Under the pieces are notes generated by a model. The model did no database searches, was not told where the DNA came from, and saw only the letters and a program-made list of their open reading frames with translations. A program made the translations under genes and the position numbers. This document shows, one piece after another, positions 8,334 to 15,108 of a DNA stretch of 40,994 nt. Every line of letters starts with the position of its first letter. The stretch's first letter is position 1. The stretch is from a virus. The stretch is from IMG/VR virus record IMGVR_UViG_3300021138_000064, positions 1-40,994 of that record; one strand, written 5' to 3'.

Positions 8334-10084
8334 TTTCTAGCAACGTTGGCTGTTAAGTTTGCGTTGCCAGAAGATGAAAGTCCTGCAAGTAGGTTTTGCA
8401 GTGTTGAACCACCTTGTGCTTGTGGTGGCATTGGACCCCCCGCTGGAGGCATACCTGGGGCTTGAGCCTCACCAGGGCCTTGTGGCGCAGCGGGGGAAAC
8501 TTCGGTAGCAAAAGCATCTGCCAATACATCTTCAATTTCTTGTCCGCTTTGACGGCCTTTAATTGCTTTTGCAATTGCAGCAACAATTCGTGTAGGGTCT
8601 TGTCCTTGCACAGCAAGTGTGGGAATAGCCTGAGCCATTGCTCCTACTGCTTGCATCAATGAGTCACGCAATTCTTCAACTTCAATGCGTTGCTCTTCAA
8701 ATGTAATGTTCATCTCCCACGGCATCTGACGACGGAGATAATCACGTGAGATAAGTTTGTCGCCACGTGCTTGAAGACCAAAGACTAATGCACGGTTGGG
8801 GTCTAAACCTGCCATCATGCCGTAAGTCACATCACACCAGTAATCACCGTTAATATCCTTAGATGGCGTGTAGGTTACTTCGTAAGGAGCACCAGCGTTA
8901 ACGCCACGTACTTCCTTCGTTTCATCACCAAATAACTTTTCATCCATCATAAAGCAAATACGCATGACATGACGGAAGGTTTCAGCAAATACAGCTTGTG
9001 CTGTTTTTACTTGTGTATCGAATCCGCCCATGAGGGCTTCGACGCCACGACCTGTAACAATAGAACCAGACTGCTGACCAAGACGACCTTGAGGATAACG
9101 TGAACCCACGCGCATCTCTTGGTCAAGTGCTGCTGCTTCTTGGAAGACTGAAGGTGGCGCGTCAAGAGAAACACGGCGAATCTTTTCAGGATTTGCAGAA
9201 CGAATGGTTGCATCGGGGCCAATCTCAAGTACGTTAACGTCGTTAGGTAAAGCAAATGGGGCTTGAACAGATTTTTGTGCTGCTTCTAGTTGCAATGTAG
9301 CAAAGCGTGAGCGAGCAACCTGTACCCACATGATATCATCAAATTGACCACGTTGGTGCTCATCTGAGTCGACACCTGGTCGTACTGCGATGACTACAGG
9401 AATCTCACCTAATATATTCTTGGCGCGTTCAAGAATCAAGTTCTTGCGCTCAGGAACAAAAAGGATGAGTTCTTCTTTGTCTTGGTAGCGAAACACTTCA
9501 AGCATACGCTCAGAGTTACGATTTTCATAGCGGTCAACCAATTGACTTTCCAACTCAGGAAAATCATTACACAACTCACGTACAGTCTTTTGATAACGCT
9601 TGGTGTAAGAAAGCAACTTGCCGAAACGGTCCCACTCAGGGTATGCCCCCATGGGATTATCGAGGCGAATCATTGGACGCTTGTTGTCGTAATCTGGCTC
9701 AATGATAAATGCCAACATGCCGAATGTTAAGTAACGGTCTGCACCTGTGTACATTTGAGTCTGAAGGTTGCATGAGTCACGATAGCCTGCAGCAATCATG
9801 GTGCGCTTGTCAGCACGACGACGAGCAGCATCTGAGACAGAGTTAGTAGTATCGCAGTTGAAAGCTGGTAGTGGTGCGATAACTTCTGCTACGTCACGTG
9901 CAGCGACATCGATAAAGTTTGCAACCATTGCCTTGGGATAGTCAGATGAGAACATATCAGGAAATACCTGTTGAATGTTACCTTGACGTACAGCAAGCAA
10001 ATCTGCATAGCGGGCATCACGAAGGTGATAGTGGTCGCGTAGTTTGCGTACCTTCGTGCTAATGACCTCAATATCGAGTGCCAT
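8321..10084 (-). CDS. Portal protein (587 aa)
   Basis: The portal forms the dodecameric ring at the packaging vertex and connects head to neck. Identification rests on position directly after terminase, typical size, and portal-like texture: an N-terminal helical region followed by conserved-looking blocks such as IRLDNPMGAYPEWDRFGK and ILGEIPVVIAVRPGVDSD, and a helical C-terminus ending in a Pro/Gly/Gln-rich tail (about residues 525-565). I chose the ATG at 10084 because GGAGG lies eight bases upstream; the ATG at 10099 contains that site and would leave none. The gene overlaps the terminase stop by 17 bases. The size suits podovirus portals, but the exact subfamily is not resolved by eye. 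Confidence 0.8.
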   Translation of the reverse strand: MALDIEVISTKVRKLRDHYHLRDARYADLLAVRQGNIQQVFPDMFSSDYPKAMVANFIDVAARDVAEVIAPLPAFNCDTTNSVSDAARRRADKRTMIAAGYRDSCNLQTQMYTGADRYLTFGMLAFIIEPDYDNKRPMIRLDNPMGAYPEWDRFGKLLSYTKRYQKTVRELCNDFPELESQLVDRYENRNSERMLEVFRYQDKEELILFVPERKNLILERAKNILGEIPVVIAVRPGVDSDEHQRGQFDDIMWVQVARSRFATLQLEAAQKSVQAPFALPNDVNVLEIGPDATIRSANPEKIRRVSLDAPPSVFQEAAALDQEMRVGSRYPQGRLGQQSGSIVTGRGVEALMGGFDTQVKTAQAVFAETFRHVMRICFMMDEKLFGDETKEVRGVNAGAPYEVTYTPSKDINGDYWCDVTYGMMAGLDPNRALVFGLQARGDKLISRDYLRRQMPWEMNITFEEQRIEVEELRDSLMQAVGAMAQAIPTLAVQGQDPTRIVAAIAKAIKGRQSGQEIEDVLADAFATEVSPAAPQGPGEAQAPGMPPAGGPMPPQAQGGSTLQNLLAGLSSSGNANLTANVARKQPV

Positions 10085-11984
10085 ATATGGTGCCTCCATT
10101 TGCTGCTAACTCTTCTGCGAGCTTCGCATATTCTTCTAAGTTGACCACTTTGCGACGGGCAATCTGCCCGCGTGTGGCGAAAGGATTTTTTACAAAGGTA
10201 CCACCATATGCACCTTGTTTGTTGATGTAGTCACGCATTTGAGTTTCTGCAAACCACAAAGCCATTGGACCATCTTGCTTGTTCTTTGTACCCGCTGACC
10301 ATGTAATCAATTGCTCGATAAGAGCCTTGATGTTTTCATTGTCACTGCGCGGAAATTCAATCAGGCTGGAGCTTTTGATATATTTACCAGAACTGTCAGT
10401 GTTACCAAAGAGAGGTGCCATTGAAGCCACACCAAACTCGGCATCCATCTTGTTGCGACCTGTGTAATGCTCGACTAAGCGAATACCGCGAGAGCCTAAG
10501 TAGTCTCGTATCTCTTGGTCTTGAGTCAAGAACAACTGAAAAGCGTTCTTCTCAATGACCCATAACTTGGGACGGTATTTCTCGGTCCATGCCTTAATCA
10601 ATGAGCGAATCTGCTCTGGTGTCGGAGCTGGCATGCGCGATGCGTCTACAAGGTAACGTCTTTGAGTTGTTGCGTCACCTGTCAGTACCACTGAGAATGT
10701 ATCACCCGACATAGCGGGGTCCATTGAGCAAACAGTAAAATTATCTCTTAAGTCAGGATGTCCAGGAATCGTGGGACTTAATGGCCCAACCTGTCTTAAG
10801 TTATTAACAGAGCCTCTCACACATTCCGCTGAGAAGATTGCTGTCGACTCAACATCTTGTTGCTGATAGACCATTGCCCAGGTCTTGGGGTCAAGCACAC
10901 TGCGCCTCTGGCGAAGGTGTACTCCATCCCAACGAGGATACAAACCATCAGCATCTGGTTCAACATCATCACCAATCCAAGGATGGTCTGATTTAGGCCA
11001 GAGTGTTTTCCAGTCTTTAGGGTCTTCGGCAAACTCAAGTACCGCTGGCATCGCCAAATAGGTCCAAGGCGATTTTCCGTCAGGATATCTGTCAGGGTTA
11101 CGGATTTCCCTGTACATATCCATCGGGTCTACGCGCGTGCCGACCACCAAGATTTTACCTGTTGGTCCGACACGCGTGAGTACTTCCTGCTGAATCCAGC
11201 GCAACTGCTTTTCATACTCGTTGGCGTTTGCCAAGGTAACGCAGTCGTCAAGGATAATCAAATCTGCACGTGCGCCATAGATTTGACCACCAATACCAAG
11301 AGCCTGAACCGTTGGGTCTTTTTCGCCTGAGTCACGCTCGAGGTAAATCGCATCTTGTGTCCATTTATCAGCTGTGGCTTTCCAGCCCTCTACAGGCGCG
11401 TAGCGCCGTTGTAGTTCGGCAAAGGATGGTGCTGTCAGTCTTTGCTTGATGGCGTAGAGAAAGTCTTTAGCCATTGACTGAGTCTTAGAAACAAGCTTGA
11501 TACGGATGTTGGGATTTGTGGCAATCAACTTGGTGACGTAGTTAATTGTCAAAGTCATTGACTTGGCGTGCTCAGGTGGCATGTTGACGATGACGTAGTT
11601 TTCTAGTGCTCGCTCATAGTTCATGCTTTCATGGAGCCACTGGGGTTCGCGTCCCTCAAGGAGGTCGATGATATTTTGCTGGTGCGAGAAAACTTTGTTG
11701 TTAAGATACTGCGGTGAAAAATCCGCAAATGGAATCTCTTTGTCTTCTTGGGAAACATTGCCCATACGCTGCCGAATGGCGCGTGATAAATCGATGGCTT
11801 CCTTAAACTGAGGGTCGGAGGCCCGATAGTACTCGTATGACTTAATGGATTTGCCGACTGCTCGGCATGCGTCTTCTACGGTAATCCCATCATTGATGAG
11901 CGCGATAAGGCGCTCTTTTGCCTGTGGGGCAGAAAGCGAGGCACCCTTGGCGAGCTTATACGTATTCGTATTTGGTTTACTCAT
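10068..11984 (-). CDS. Terminase large subunit with N-terminal HTH-like domain (638 aa)
   Basis: This is the packaging ATPase and nuclease. From the chosen start (MSKPNTNTYK), residues 135-142 (MPPEHAKS) fit the deviant Walker A of phage terminases, residues 242-247 (LIILDD) fit Walker B, and FTVCSMDPAMSGD with Asp422 fits the start of the RNase H-fold nuclease. Residues about 22-72 look like a helix-turn-helix (INDGITVEDACRAVGKSIKS), the kind of domain normally found in a separate small terminase, and no small terminase gene is seen nearby. The start at 11984 is preferred over the upstream ATG at 12020 because AAGGGGA precedes it and the longer start lies inside a hairpin loop. Confidence 0.92.
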   Translation of the reverse strand: MSKPNTNTYKLAKGASLSAPQAKERLIALINDGITVEDACRAVGKSIKSYEYYRASDPQFKEAIDLSRAIRQRMGNVSQEDKEIPFADFSPQYLNNKVFSHQQNIIDLLEGREPQWLHESMNYERALENYVIVNMPPEHAKSMTLTINYVTKLIATNPNIRIKLVSKTQSMAKDFLYAIKQRLTAPSFAELQRRYAPVEGWKATADKWTQDAIYLERDSGEKDPTVQALGIGGQIYGARADLIILDDCVTLANANEYEKQLRWIQQEVLTRVGPTGKILVVGTRVDPMDMYREIRNPDRYPDGKSPWTYLAMPAVLEFAEDPKDWKTLWPKSDHPWIGDDVEPDADGLYPRWDGVHLRQRRSVLDPKTWAMVYQQQDVESTAIFSAECVRGSVNNLRQVGPLSPTIPGHPDLRDNFTVCSMDPAMSGDTFSVVLTGDATTQRRYLVDASRMPAPTPEQIRSLIKAWTEKYRPKLWVIEKNAFQLFLTQDQEIRDYLGSRGIRLVEHYTGRNKMDAEFGVASMAPLFGNTDSSGKYIKSSSLIEFPRSDNENIKALIEQLITWSAGTKNKQDGPMALWFAETQMRDYINKQGAYGGTFVKNPFATRGQIARRKVVNLEEYAKLAEELAANGGTIYGTRY

Positions 11985-12008
11985 AGTAAAAAATATCCCC
12001 TTAATTAA

Positions 12009-12190
12009 GAGCATCCCCATGGGTGCATTTAGGGGATGCTCTATGGTTCGTCACTGGGGCTTCACCCCAGTTCCTCACACCCTATGGGAGCAAGGCGTAG
12101 TCCAAGCGGAGCCTTGCGAATCGTCTCTCTGCCATCTCGTTAGGCTCGATGGCGACGAGACTCATAGGGGTAATTTATTTTAACCCCTAT
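12009..12190 (-). ncRNA. Candidate structured RNA or packaging element upstream of terminase
   Basis: Inverted repeats form a compact branched fold. A closing stem pairs 12080-12086 with 12163-12169 and extends by two pairs. Inside it are hairpin 12091-12096/12111-12116 (with an inner TCC/GGA) and hairpin 12131-12136/12148-12153 with an outer arm 12121-12125/12154-12158, giving a three-way junction. Alongside are a 7-bp hairpin 12053-12059/12065-12071 and a 10-bp hairpin 12009-12018/12032-12041. A further 8-bp hairpin, 12164-12171/12183-12190, competes with the closing stem for the same bases. Such mutually exclusive pairing recalls regulatory leaders. The strand is assigned minus because it would form the 5' leader of terminase mRNA; a DNA pac/cos element is the main alternative. 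Confidence 0.4.
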
Positions 12191-12312
12191 ATATATTAAG
12201 GTGGTGGATTTACGTTTCATCCCGCTTTTTGGTGTGTGATGTTGGTCACAGTACTATAAAGTATAACAAAACCGCAGGTCAGAGCCTATATTTAGAAAAA
12301 ATATTTTGGTGG

Positions 12313-12341
12313 ATAGTACCTATTAAGTGTCTTTGAGTTAA
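12313..12341 (-). promoter_or_regulatory. Candidate minus-strand promoter for the terminase operon
   Basis: Read on the minus strand, TTAACT (12341-12336) and TACTAT (12318-12313) are separated by exactly 17 bases, a fair match to sigma-70-type -35 and TAnnnT -10 elements. A palindromic AACCCTCGGGTT (12343-12354) lies immediately upstream. Transcription would begin near 12306 and run through the structured region into terminase. Confidence 0.35.
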
Positions 12342-12391
12342 AAACCCTCGGGTTGACCTTTAGACATTTTACGGTTTTGAGTTTAGTATTT

Positions 12392-12454
12392 TGTCCGTTT
12401 TGTTTGTTATGTCTGTGTCCGTTTTGATAGTTATTGTCTTGTTTGCCCGTCTTG
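12392..12454. repeat. Iteron-like direct repeats (TGTCCGTTTTG)
   Basis: The 11-mer TGTCCGTTTTG occurs exactly at 12392-12402 and 12416-12426, and TGCCCGTCTTG at 12444-12454 is a third copy with two changes. The starts are 24 and 28 bases apart, roughly two to three helical turns, in a T-rich context. Such arrays are typical of replication-initiator or regulator binding sites. No matching initiator gene is identified. Confidence 0.5.
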
Positions 12455-12617
12455 TTGTGTGAGATATGTAGAGATTACTTTATACAAAATAGGTAGATAA
12501 AGTCTAAATATAACGACCCGATAGGCGCACTAAATAGGGATAAATGTCGACAATTAACGGGATTTGGTGGTAATAAATGGGTCAATGATGGCTAGAGGGT
12601 TGAGGTCGTGGGACAGT

Positions 12618-12694
12618 CACAATCAATTCATAGTGAGCAGCCATTAGCACACAATCAACCCAATCGAATGACTATTGTGTGACCTAATACACAA
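12618..12694. promoter_or_regulatory. Cluster of CACAAT/ATTGTG half-sites (candidate operator)
   Basis: CACAAT occurs at 12618-12623 and 12650-12655, ATTGTG at 12674-12679, and ACACAA at 12689-12694. Two of them form an exact 8-base inverted repeat, CACACAAT (12648-12655) and ATTGTGTG (12674-12681). All lie just upstream of the promoter at 12704, so they could bind a regulator of the accessory operon. The CACAAT core also appears in the palindrome of the promoter module at 14401. Confidence 0.35.
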
Positions 12695-12703
12695 AAGAAA
12701 TAG

Positions 12704-12732
12704 TTGACAACGTGAGAAAAAAGTACGAGAAT
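12704..12732 (+). promoter_or_regulatory. Promoter for the plus-strand accessory region
   Basis: TTGACA at 12704-12709 is a perfect -35 hexamer. With a 17-base spacer it is followed by GAGAAT at 12727-12732, which keeps the A2 and T6 positions most conserved in actinobacterial -10 elements. A start near 12740 would give a 5' leader of about 40 bases before the first gene at 12779. Confidence 0.5.
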
Positions 12733-12778
12733 TAAGACATGAAAGAGGGAAAATCCCGAATCATAGAGAGATAAATAA

Positions 12779-13396
12779 ATGACAACCACAACACTCGAAA
12801 AGATTGAGTCTCTCTCAATCGTGACTCAAGCCCTCGAACAAGCCCACGAGATTATCAAGCAAGAGACAGGCGCGCCACGCGCAACAATCCTAGTAACCCG
12901 CGCTCTCAAGGGTGCCCGCGCTCATTACACTCACTACACACCATGGGAGAGCGAAGGGACACAATTCAACGAGATAGCCCTAAATGCCGAAATCTTTTCA
13001 GAAGGCGCCGGAAGTGTCCTAGGTTCACTTCTCCACGAGGTCGCTCATTCCATGAACCATGCAGAAGGTGTGAAGGATTGTTCTTCTAACCAATATCACA
13101 ACAAGAATTTTAAGACCCGCGCCGAATCTCTCGGGCTCGAGACCATCGAGATACAGGGTAAAGGCTACGCTCGAACAAAACTAACTTCAGAAGGTGCTAA
13201 CCGTTGGAATTTAGCCCTAGCAGTCATTGAGGAATCTCTCAAAATTACCGCCTTAGGCGTCGGACAAGGTAAGCCTAAGGGAAGAAATACTAACCTCGCA
13301 AGCGCTCAATGTCCCTGTGGGAAAAAAATACGCGCTTCGCGTGGTGTCCTTGATAGTGGCGTGAGGTGTGATGACTGTGGAGATTTGTTCTTTTAA
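12779..13396 (+). CDS. SprT-like zinc metallopeptidase with C-terminal zinc ribbon (205 aa)
   Basis: Residues 86-90 are HEVAH, the HExxH zinc-binding active site. They are followed by NHAEGVKDCSSNQYHNKNFK, which matches the usual spacing of SprT-like proteins in actinobacterial phages and mobile elements. C178, C180, C197 and C200 (CPCG and CDDCG) form a terminal zinc ribbon. Family members cleave or remodel DNA-bound proteins; the phage substrate is unknown. It is the first gene after the promoter at 12704, with a weak GAGAG ribosome site eight bases before ATG. The GC-richer codon use and absence of overlaps set this accessory block apart from the structural genes. Confidence 0.85.
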   Translation: MTTTTLEKIESLSIVTQALEQAHEIIKQETGAPRATILVTRALKGARAHYTHYTPWESEGTQFNEIALNAEIFSEGAGSVLGSLLHEVAHSMNHAEGVKDCSSNQYHNKNFKTRAESLGLETIEIQGKGYARTKLTSEGANRWNLALAVIEESLKITALGVGQGKPKGRNTNLASAQCPCGKKIRASRGVLDSGVRCDDCGDLFF

Positions 13397-13400
13397 TTGA

Positions 13401-13441
13401 TTGACTTCTATTCATCACGAGAATAAAATCTCGTGGTGAAT
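13401..13441 (+). promoter_or_regulatory. Promoter-palindrome module A
   Basis: TTGACT (13401-13406), a 17-base spacer and TAAAAT (13424-13429) form a good promoter. An inverted repeat (13410-13422 with 13429-13441, 13 pairs with one G-T) spans the spacer and the -10. The same arrangement recurs at 13865 and 14401. A start near 13436 places a small hairpin ATAATC/GATTAT, whose loop carries part of AAGGAG, at the mRNA 5' end before the gene at 13487. Confidence 0.55.
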
Positions 13442-13486
13442 GGTGGATAATCAAGGAGATTATTCAACTAGTGAAAGGGCTAAATT

Positions 13487-13834
13487 ATGATTGGATTAAT
13501 GGATGTCAATACCTACGCGACCATGACCCTAGAAAAGAGTGAGGACATGGCATATATGCGCGAGATACAGGAAAGTATCGAAAAGAAAACAGCAGACCGC
13601 CGTGAGGTATTGGACAAGCTTGAAAAGCTCGCAAGTGAGAATGGTTCCGATAATGCGTGGAATCGCTACGAATCAGCTGATGAAGCCTACGGCTACGCTG
13701 AAGAGCTCTCTATTCTTATCTCTGAATATCTCGACGGCGACGAAGAGTGGGAAACTATCGAATGGCAACTCTCAGACCTTGTAAAGAATACAGGAAACGA
13801 GTTCATGTACCGCCTAGAGCGAGCTCAATGGTAG
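13487..13834 (+). CDS. Acidic coiled-coil small protein (115 aa)
   Basis: No recognised family. The sequence is charged and acidic, with a likely coiled coil at about residues 14-50 (YMREIQESIEKKTADRREVL) and a Glu/Asp/Trp-rich C-terminal half (GDEEWETIEWQLSDLV). Small acidic proteins of this type in early phage regions often inhibit host proteins or mimic nucleic acid, but that is only a possibility here. The ATG at 13487 has AAAGGG nine bases upstream. The alternative ATG at 13502 is possible. It is the sole gene between promoter modules A and B. Confidence 0.65.
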   Translation: MIGLMDVNTYATMTLEKSEDMAYMREIQESIEKKTADRREVLDKLEKLASENGSDNAWNRYESADEAYGYAEELSILISEYLDGDEEWETIEWQLSDLVKNTGNEFMYRLERAQW

Positions 13835-13864
13835 TCAATGTATTAAGTCATAATTTTATAGTGA

Positions 13865-13905
13865 TTGACTATCCTCCACGATTACAATATCGTGGGGGGT
13901 GGTGA
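13865..13905 (+). promoter_or_regulatory. Promoter-palindrome module B
   Basis: TTGACT (13865-13870), 17 bases, and TATCGT (13888-13893) repeat the geometry of module A. The palindrome pairs 13871-13882 with 13889-13900, 12 pairs including two G-T, around a TACAAT loop. A GGTGGTGAG segment follows. Transcripts starting near 13900 would carry a TCCCTA/TAGGGA hairpin in the 5' leader of the gene at 13947. Confidence 0.5.
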
Positions 13906-13946
13906 GTCCCTAACAAGTAGGGAATCTCTAAACGGAAGGAAAGACA

Positions 13947-14258
13947 ATGTGCGAAGAATATAACGGCTGGATTAACCGTGAGACATGGGCTACAGCTCTC
14001 TACCTGAACAATGACTACGGGCTCTATATAACCGCGCAAGACCTCGTAAACGAGGCAATTATGAGCAACGATGAGGAGGAGGGTAAACCCTGCCTCACTT
14101 GCCTAGCGGAAAGCCTAGAGGCTCTTTTTGATGACGCCTTTTCAGACATTGAGGAGATGACTCACGAAGGTCTCAATATGCTAAAGGATATCGGCTCACT
14201 CTACCGCGTGAATTGGTACGAAATTGCAAAATCTTTGCAAGTGGAGGTCTTAGCATGA
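13947..14258 (+). CDS. NGW/NRETW-family small protein (103 aa)
   Basis: The N-terminus MCEEYNGWINRETWATALYL followed by NNDYGLY carries the NGWxNRETW signature of a small domain that recurs in phages and plasmids of many bacteria and is usually annotated as a domain of unknown function. The C-terminal GSLYRVNWYEIA also fits that family. The function is unknown. A strong GGAAGGA site lies about eight bases upstream of the ATG, and its stop overlaps the next tiny gene (ATGA). It is expressed from module B. Confidence 0.8.
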   Translation: MCEEYNGWINRETWATALYLNNDYGLYITAQDLVNEAIMSNDEEEGKPCLTCLAESLEALFDDAFSDIEEMTHEGLNMLKDIGSLYRVNWYEIAKSLQVEVLA

Positions 14259-14386
14259 GTCCTGCATTACTAGAAGCAGAGCAAGACTTGCATAGAATGA
14301 TAGATATTGTCGCCATTTTACAGGAGGATATGAAGGAATTAGTTATCCGTCCCTGCTCGATGTGCGGATATCGCGGACAAAATTAA
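14255..14386 (+). CDS. 43-residue CxxCGY microprotein
   Basis: The ATG overlaps the TGA stop of the upstream gene by four bases (ATGA), which supports translation by coupling. The protein starts MSPALLEAEQDLHRMIDIVA and ends RPCSMCGYRGQN. Its helical N-terminus and terminal CxxC give half of a zinc-binding knuckle, so it may dimerise around zinc. A clear paralogue with the same MIDIV...CSxCGYxG pattern lies at 14710-14799, showing a local duplication. The function is unknown. Confidence 0.65.
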   Translation: MSPALLEAEQDLHRMIDIVAILQEDMKELVIRPCSMCGYRGQN

Positions 14387-14400
14387 ATAAGTTTTGCTAG

Positions 14401-14441
14401 TTGATTATCCCTCACAATGTAGCTATTGTGGGGGGTGGTAA
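14401..14441 (+). promoter_or_regulatory. Promoter-palindrome module C
   Basis: TTGATT (14401-14406), 17 bases, and TATTGT (14424-14429) repeat modules A and B. The palindrome pairs 14407-14418 with 14425-14436 around GTAGCT. Compared with module B the arm changes from CACGAT to CACAAT and the opposite arm from ATCGTG to ATTGTG, so symmetry is kept by compensating change. GGTGGTAAG follows, then AAGCGC/GCGCTT arms in the leader of the gene at 14514. Confidence 0.55.
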
Positions 14442-14513
14442 GCGCACAAAACACACAACTTACAACCAGATAAGCGCTTAAGCGTAGCCAAACAATCATG
14501 GAAGGATAAAAAA

Positions 14514-14690
14514 ATGATTACAAAACGCGGGAAAAGAGTGAGAGCGATAGCCCTCTTGGGTCTCATTGTGGGAGCTATTTATCTCATTACCCACCTCTGG
14601 TGGGGAGTCAATGGCCCATGTCTAGGAACCATGGAAAAGTGTGAACAATTCACAGCAACCTCGCCTATCCATACCACCGAATTAATGTAA
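14514..14690 (+). CDS. Small membrane protein (58 aa)
   Basis: The protein starts MITKRGKRVRAIALLGLIVG: a Lys/Arg-rich N-terminus followed by one hydrophobic helix (about residues 11-30), then a short region with two cysteines (GPCLGTMEKCEQ) likely to face outside. This is a single-pass type or an uncleaved signal anchor. AAGGAT lies about seven bases before the ATG. It is the first gene after promoter module C. It could act at the envelope during infection, for example in superinfection exclusion; that is speculation. Confidence 0.65.
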   Translation: MITKRGKRVRAIALLGLIVGAIYLITHLWWGVNGPCLGTMEKCEQFTATSPIHTTELM

Positions 14691-14709
14691 TGAATCACAC
14701 TTGCACAAA

Positions 14710-14799
14710 ATGATTGACATAGTGATAATTCTGAGAGAAGATATGCCAGAGCTCGCAATTCAGCCATGCTCATTATGCGGATATAAAGGAGAAAAATAA
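14710..14799 (+). CDS. 29-residue CxxCGY microprotein, paralogue of the gene at 14255
   Basis: The reading MIDIVIILREDMPELAIQPC then SLCGYKGEK matches the C-terminal two thirds of the 14255 protein (MIDIV, ED-M-EL-I-PCS-CGY). Similarity extends upstream through TTG CAC AAA (LHK versus LHR), so a TTG at 14701 is an alternative start giving 32 residues. It ends one base before the next ATG. The preserved frame and Cys pair argue that it is a real, shortened duplicate rather than chance. Confidence 0.55.
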   Translation: MIDIVIILREDMPELAIQPCSLCGYKGEK

Positions 14800-14800
14800 A

Positions 14801-14950
14801 ATGAGTAATAAATCTCACTCATGGAGTGACCTAGCCAAGCTCACCCACGCAACGCAAATAAAAGAATTTGGCTTCTGCCCATGCGAAGATTTTTATACCG
14901 ATGCAGAAAAACCTTATGACGATTGCCCTAAAGAACCTTTGGAATGGTGA
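14801..14950 (+). CDS. 49-residue Cys-containing protein
   Basis: This short frame starts MSNKSHSWSDLAKLTHATQI and continues with GFCPCEDFYTD and DDCPKEPLEW. A GGAG site lies about 11 bases upstream of the ATG, inside the end of the preceding gene. It fits snugly between its neighbours (one base upstream, five downstream). The CPC and later Cys could bind a metal. No family recognised; being real is supported by packing and ribosome site only. Confidence 0.5.
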   Translation: MSNKSHSWSDLAKLTHATQIKEFGFCPCEDFYTDAEKPYDDCPKEPLEW

Positions 14951-14955
14951 GGAAT

Positions 14956-15108
14956 ATGGAACTCAACGACATTAAACGCAGTATCGAGGAACGAAGCGGG
15001 CATTACACCTGCCATTTTTCTAATTGTATTAAGACAGAATTAGAAGATAGTAATTTGATAGATTATTTCTTTTGTGAAGAGCATATGACAGAAGGAGTTT
15101 TAGAATGA
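14956..15108 (+). CDS. 50-residue Cys/His zinc-finger-like protein
   Basis: The sequence MELNDIKRSIEERSGHYTCH continues with FSNCI and later FFCEEHM, giving a C-x4-C ... C-x2-H arrangement that could bind one zinc. Its ATG is preceded by GTGAGGA. Its stop overlaps the ATG of the next gene (ATGA). The neighbours on both sides are similarly tiny; a regulatory role is possible but not shown. Confidence 0.5.
   Translation: MELNDIKRSIEERSGHYTCHFSNCIKTELEDSNLIDYFFCEEHMTEGVLE

Larger units (their letters stand above)
11985..12778. other. Divergent intergenic region between structural and accessory modules
   Basis: These 794 bases hold no convincing gene; the only frames are short or run antisense to terminase. 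From left to right the region contains a dense inverted-repeat cluster next to terminase, a minus-strand promoter candidate, an 11-base iteron-like array, an AT-rich stretch (about 12455-12540) without a clear signal, a group of CACAAT/ATTGTG half-sites and a plus-strand promoter. It separates divergently transcribed modules and is the best candidate location in the window for a replication origin or packaging signal. Neither is proven by the sequence. Confidence 0.6.

Noticed and set aside
11985-12020. Longer terminase start at 12020
   Set aside because: That ATG lies in the loop of a 10-bp hairpin and has no ribosome site; MSKPNTN at 11984 has AAGGGGA upstream.
11845-12183. Plus-strand ORF of 112 codons spanning the terminase 5' end
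   Set aside because: It is antisense to terminase and to the structured intergenic element, with no ribosome site or protein-like pattern.
12562-12644. Short minus-strand frame of about 20 codons from ATG 12644
   Set aside because: It has no ribosome site, is very short and lies in the operator-like region.
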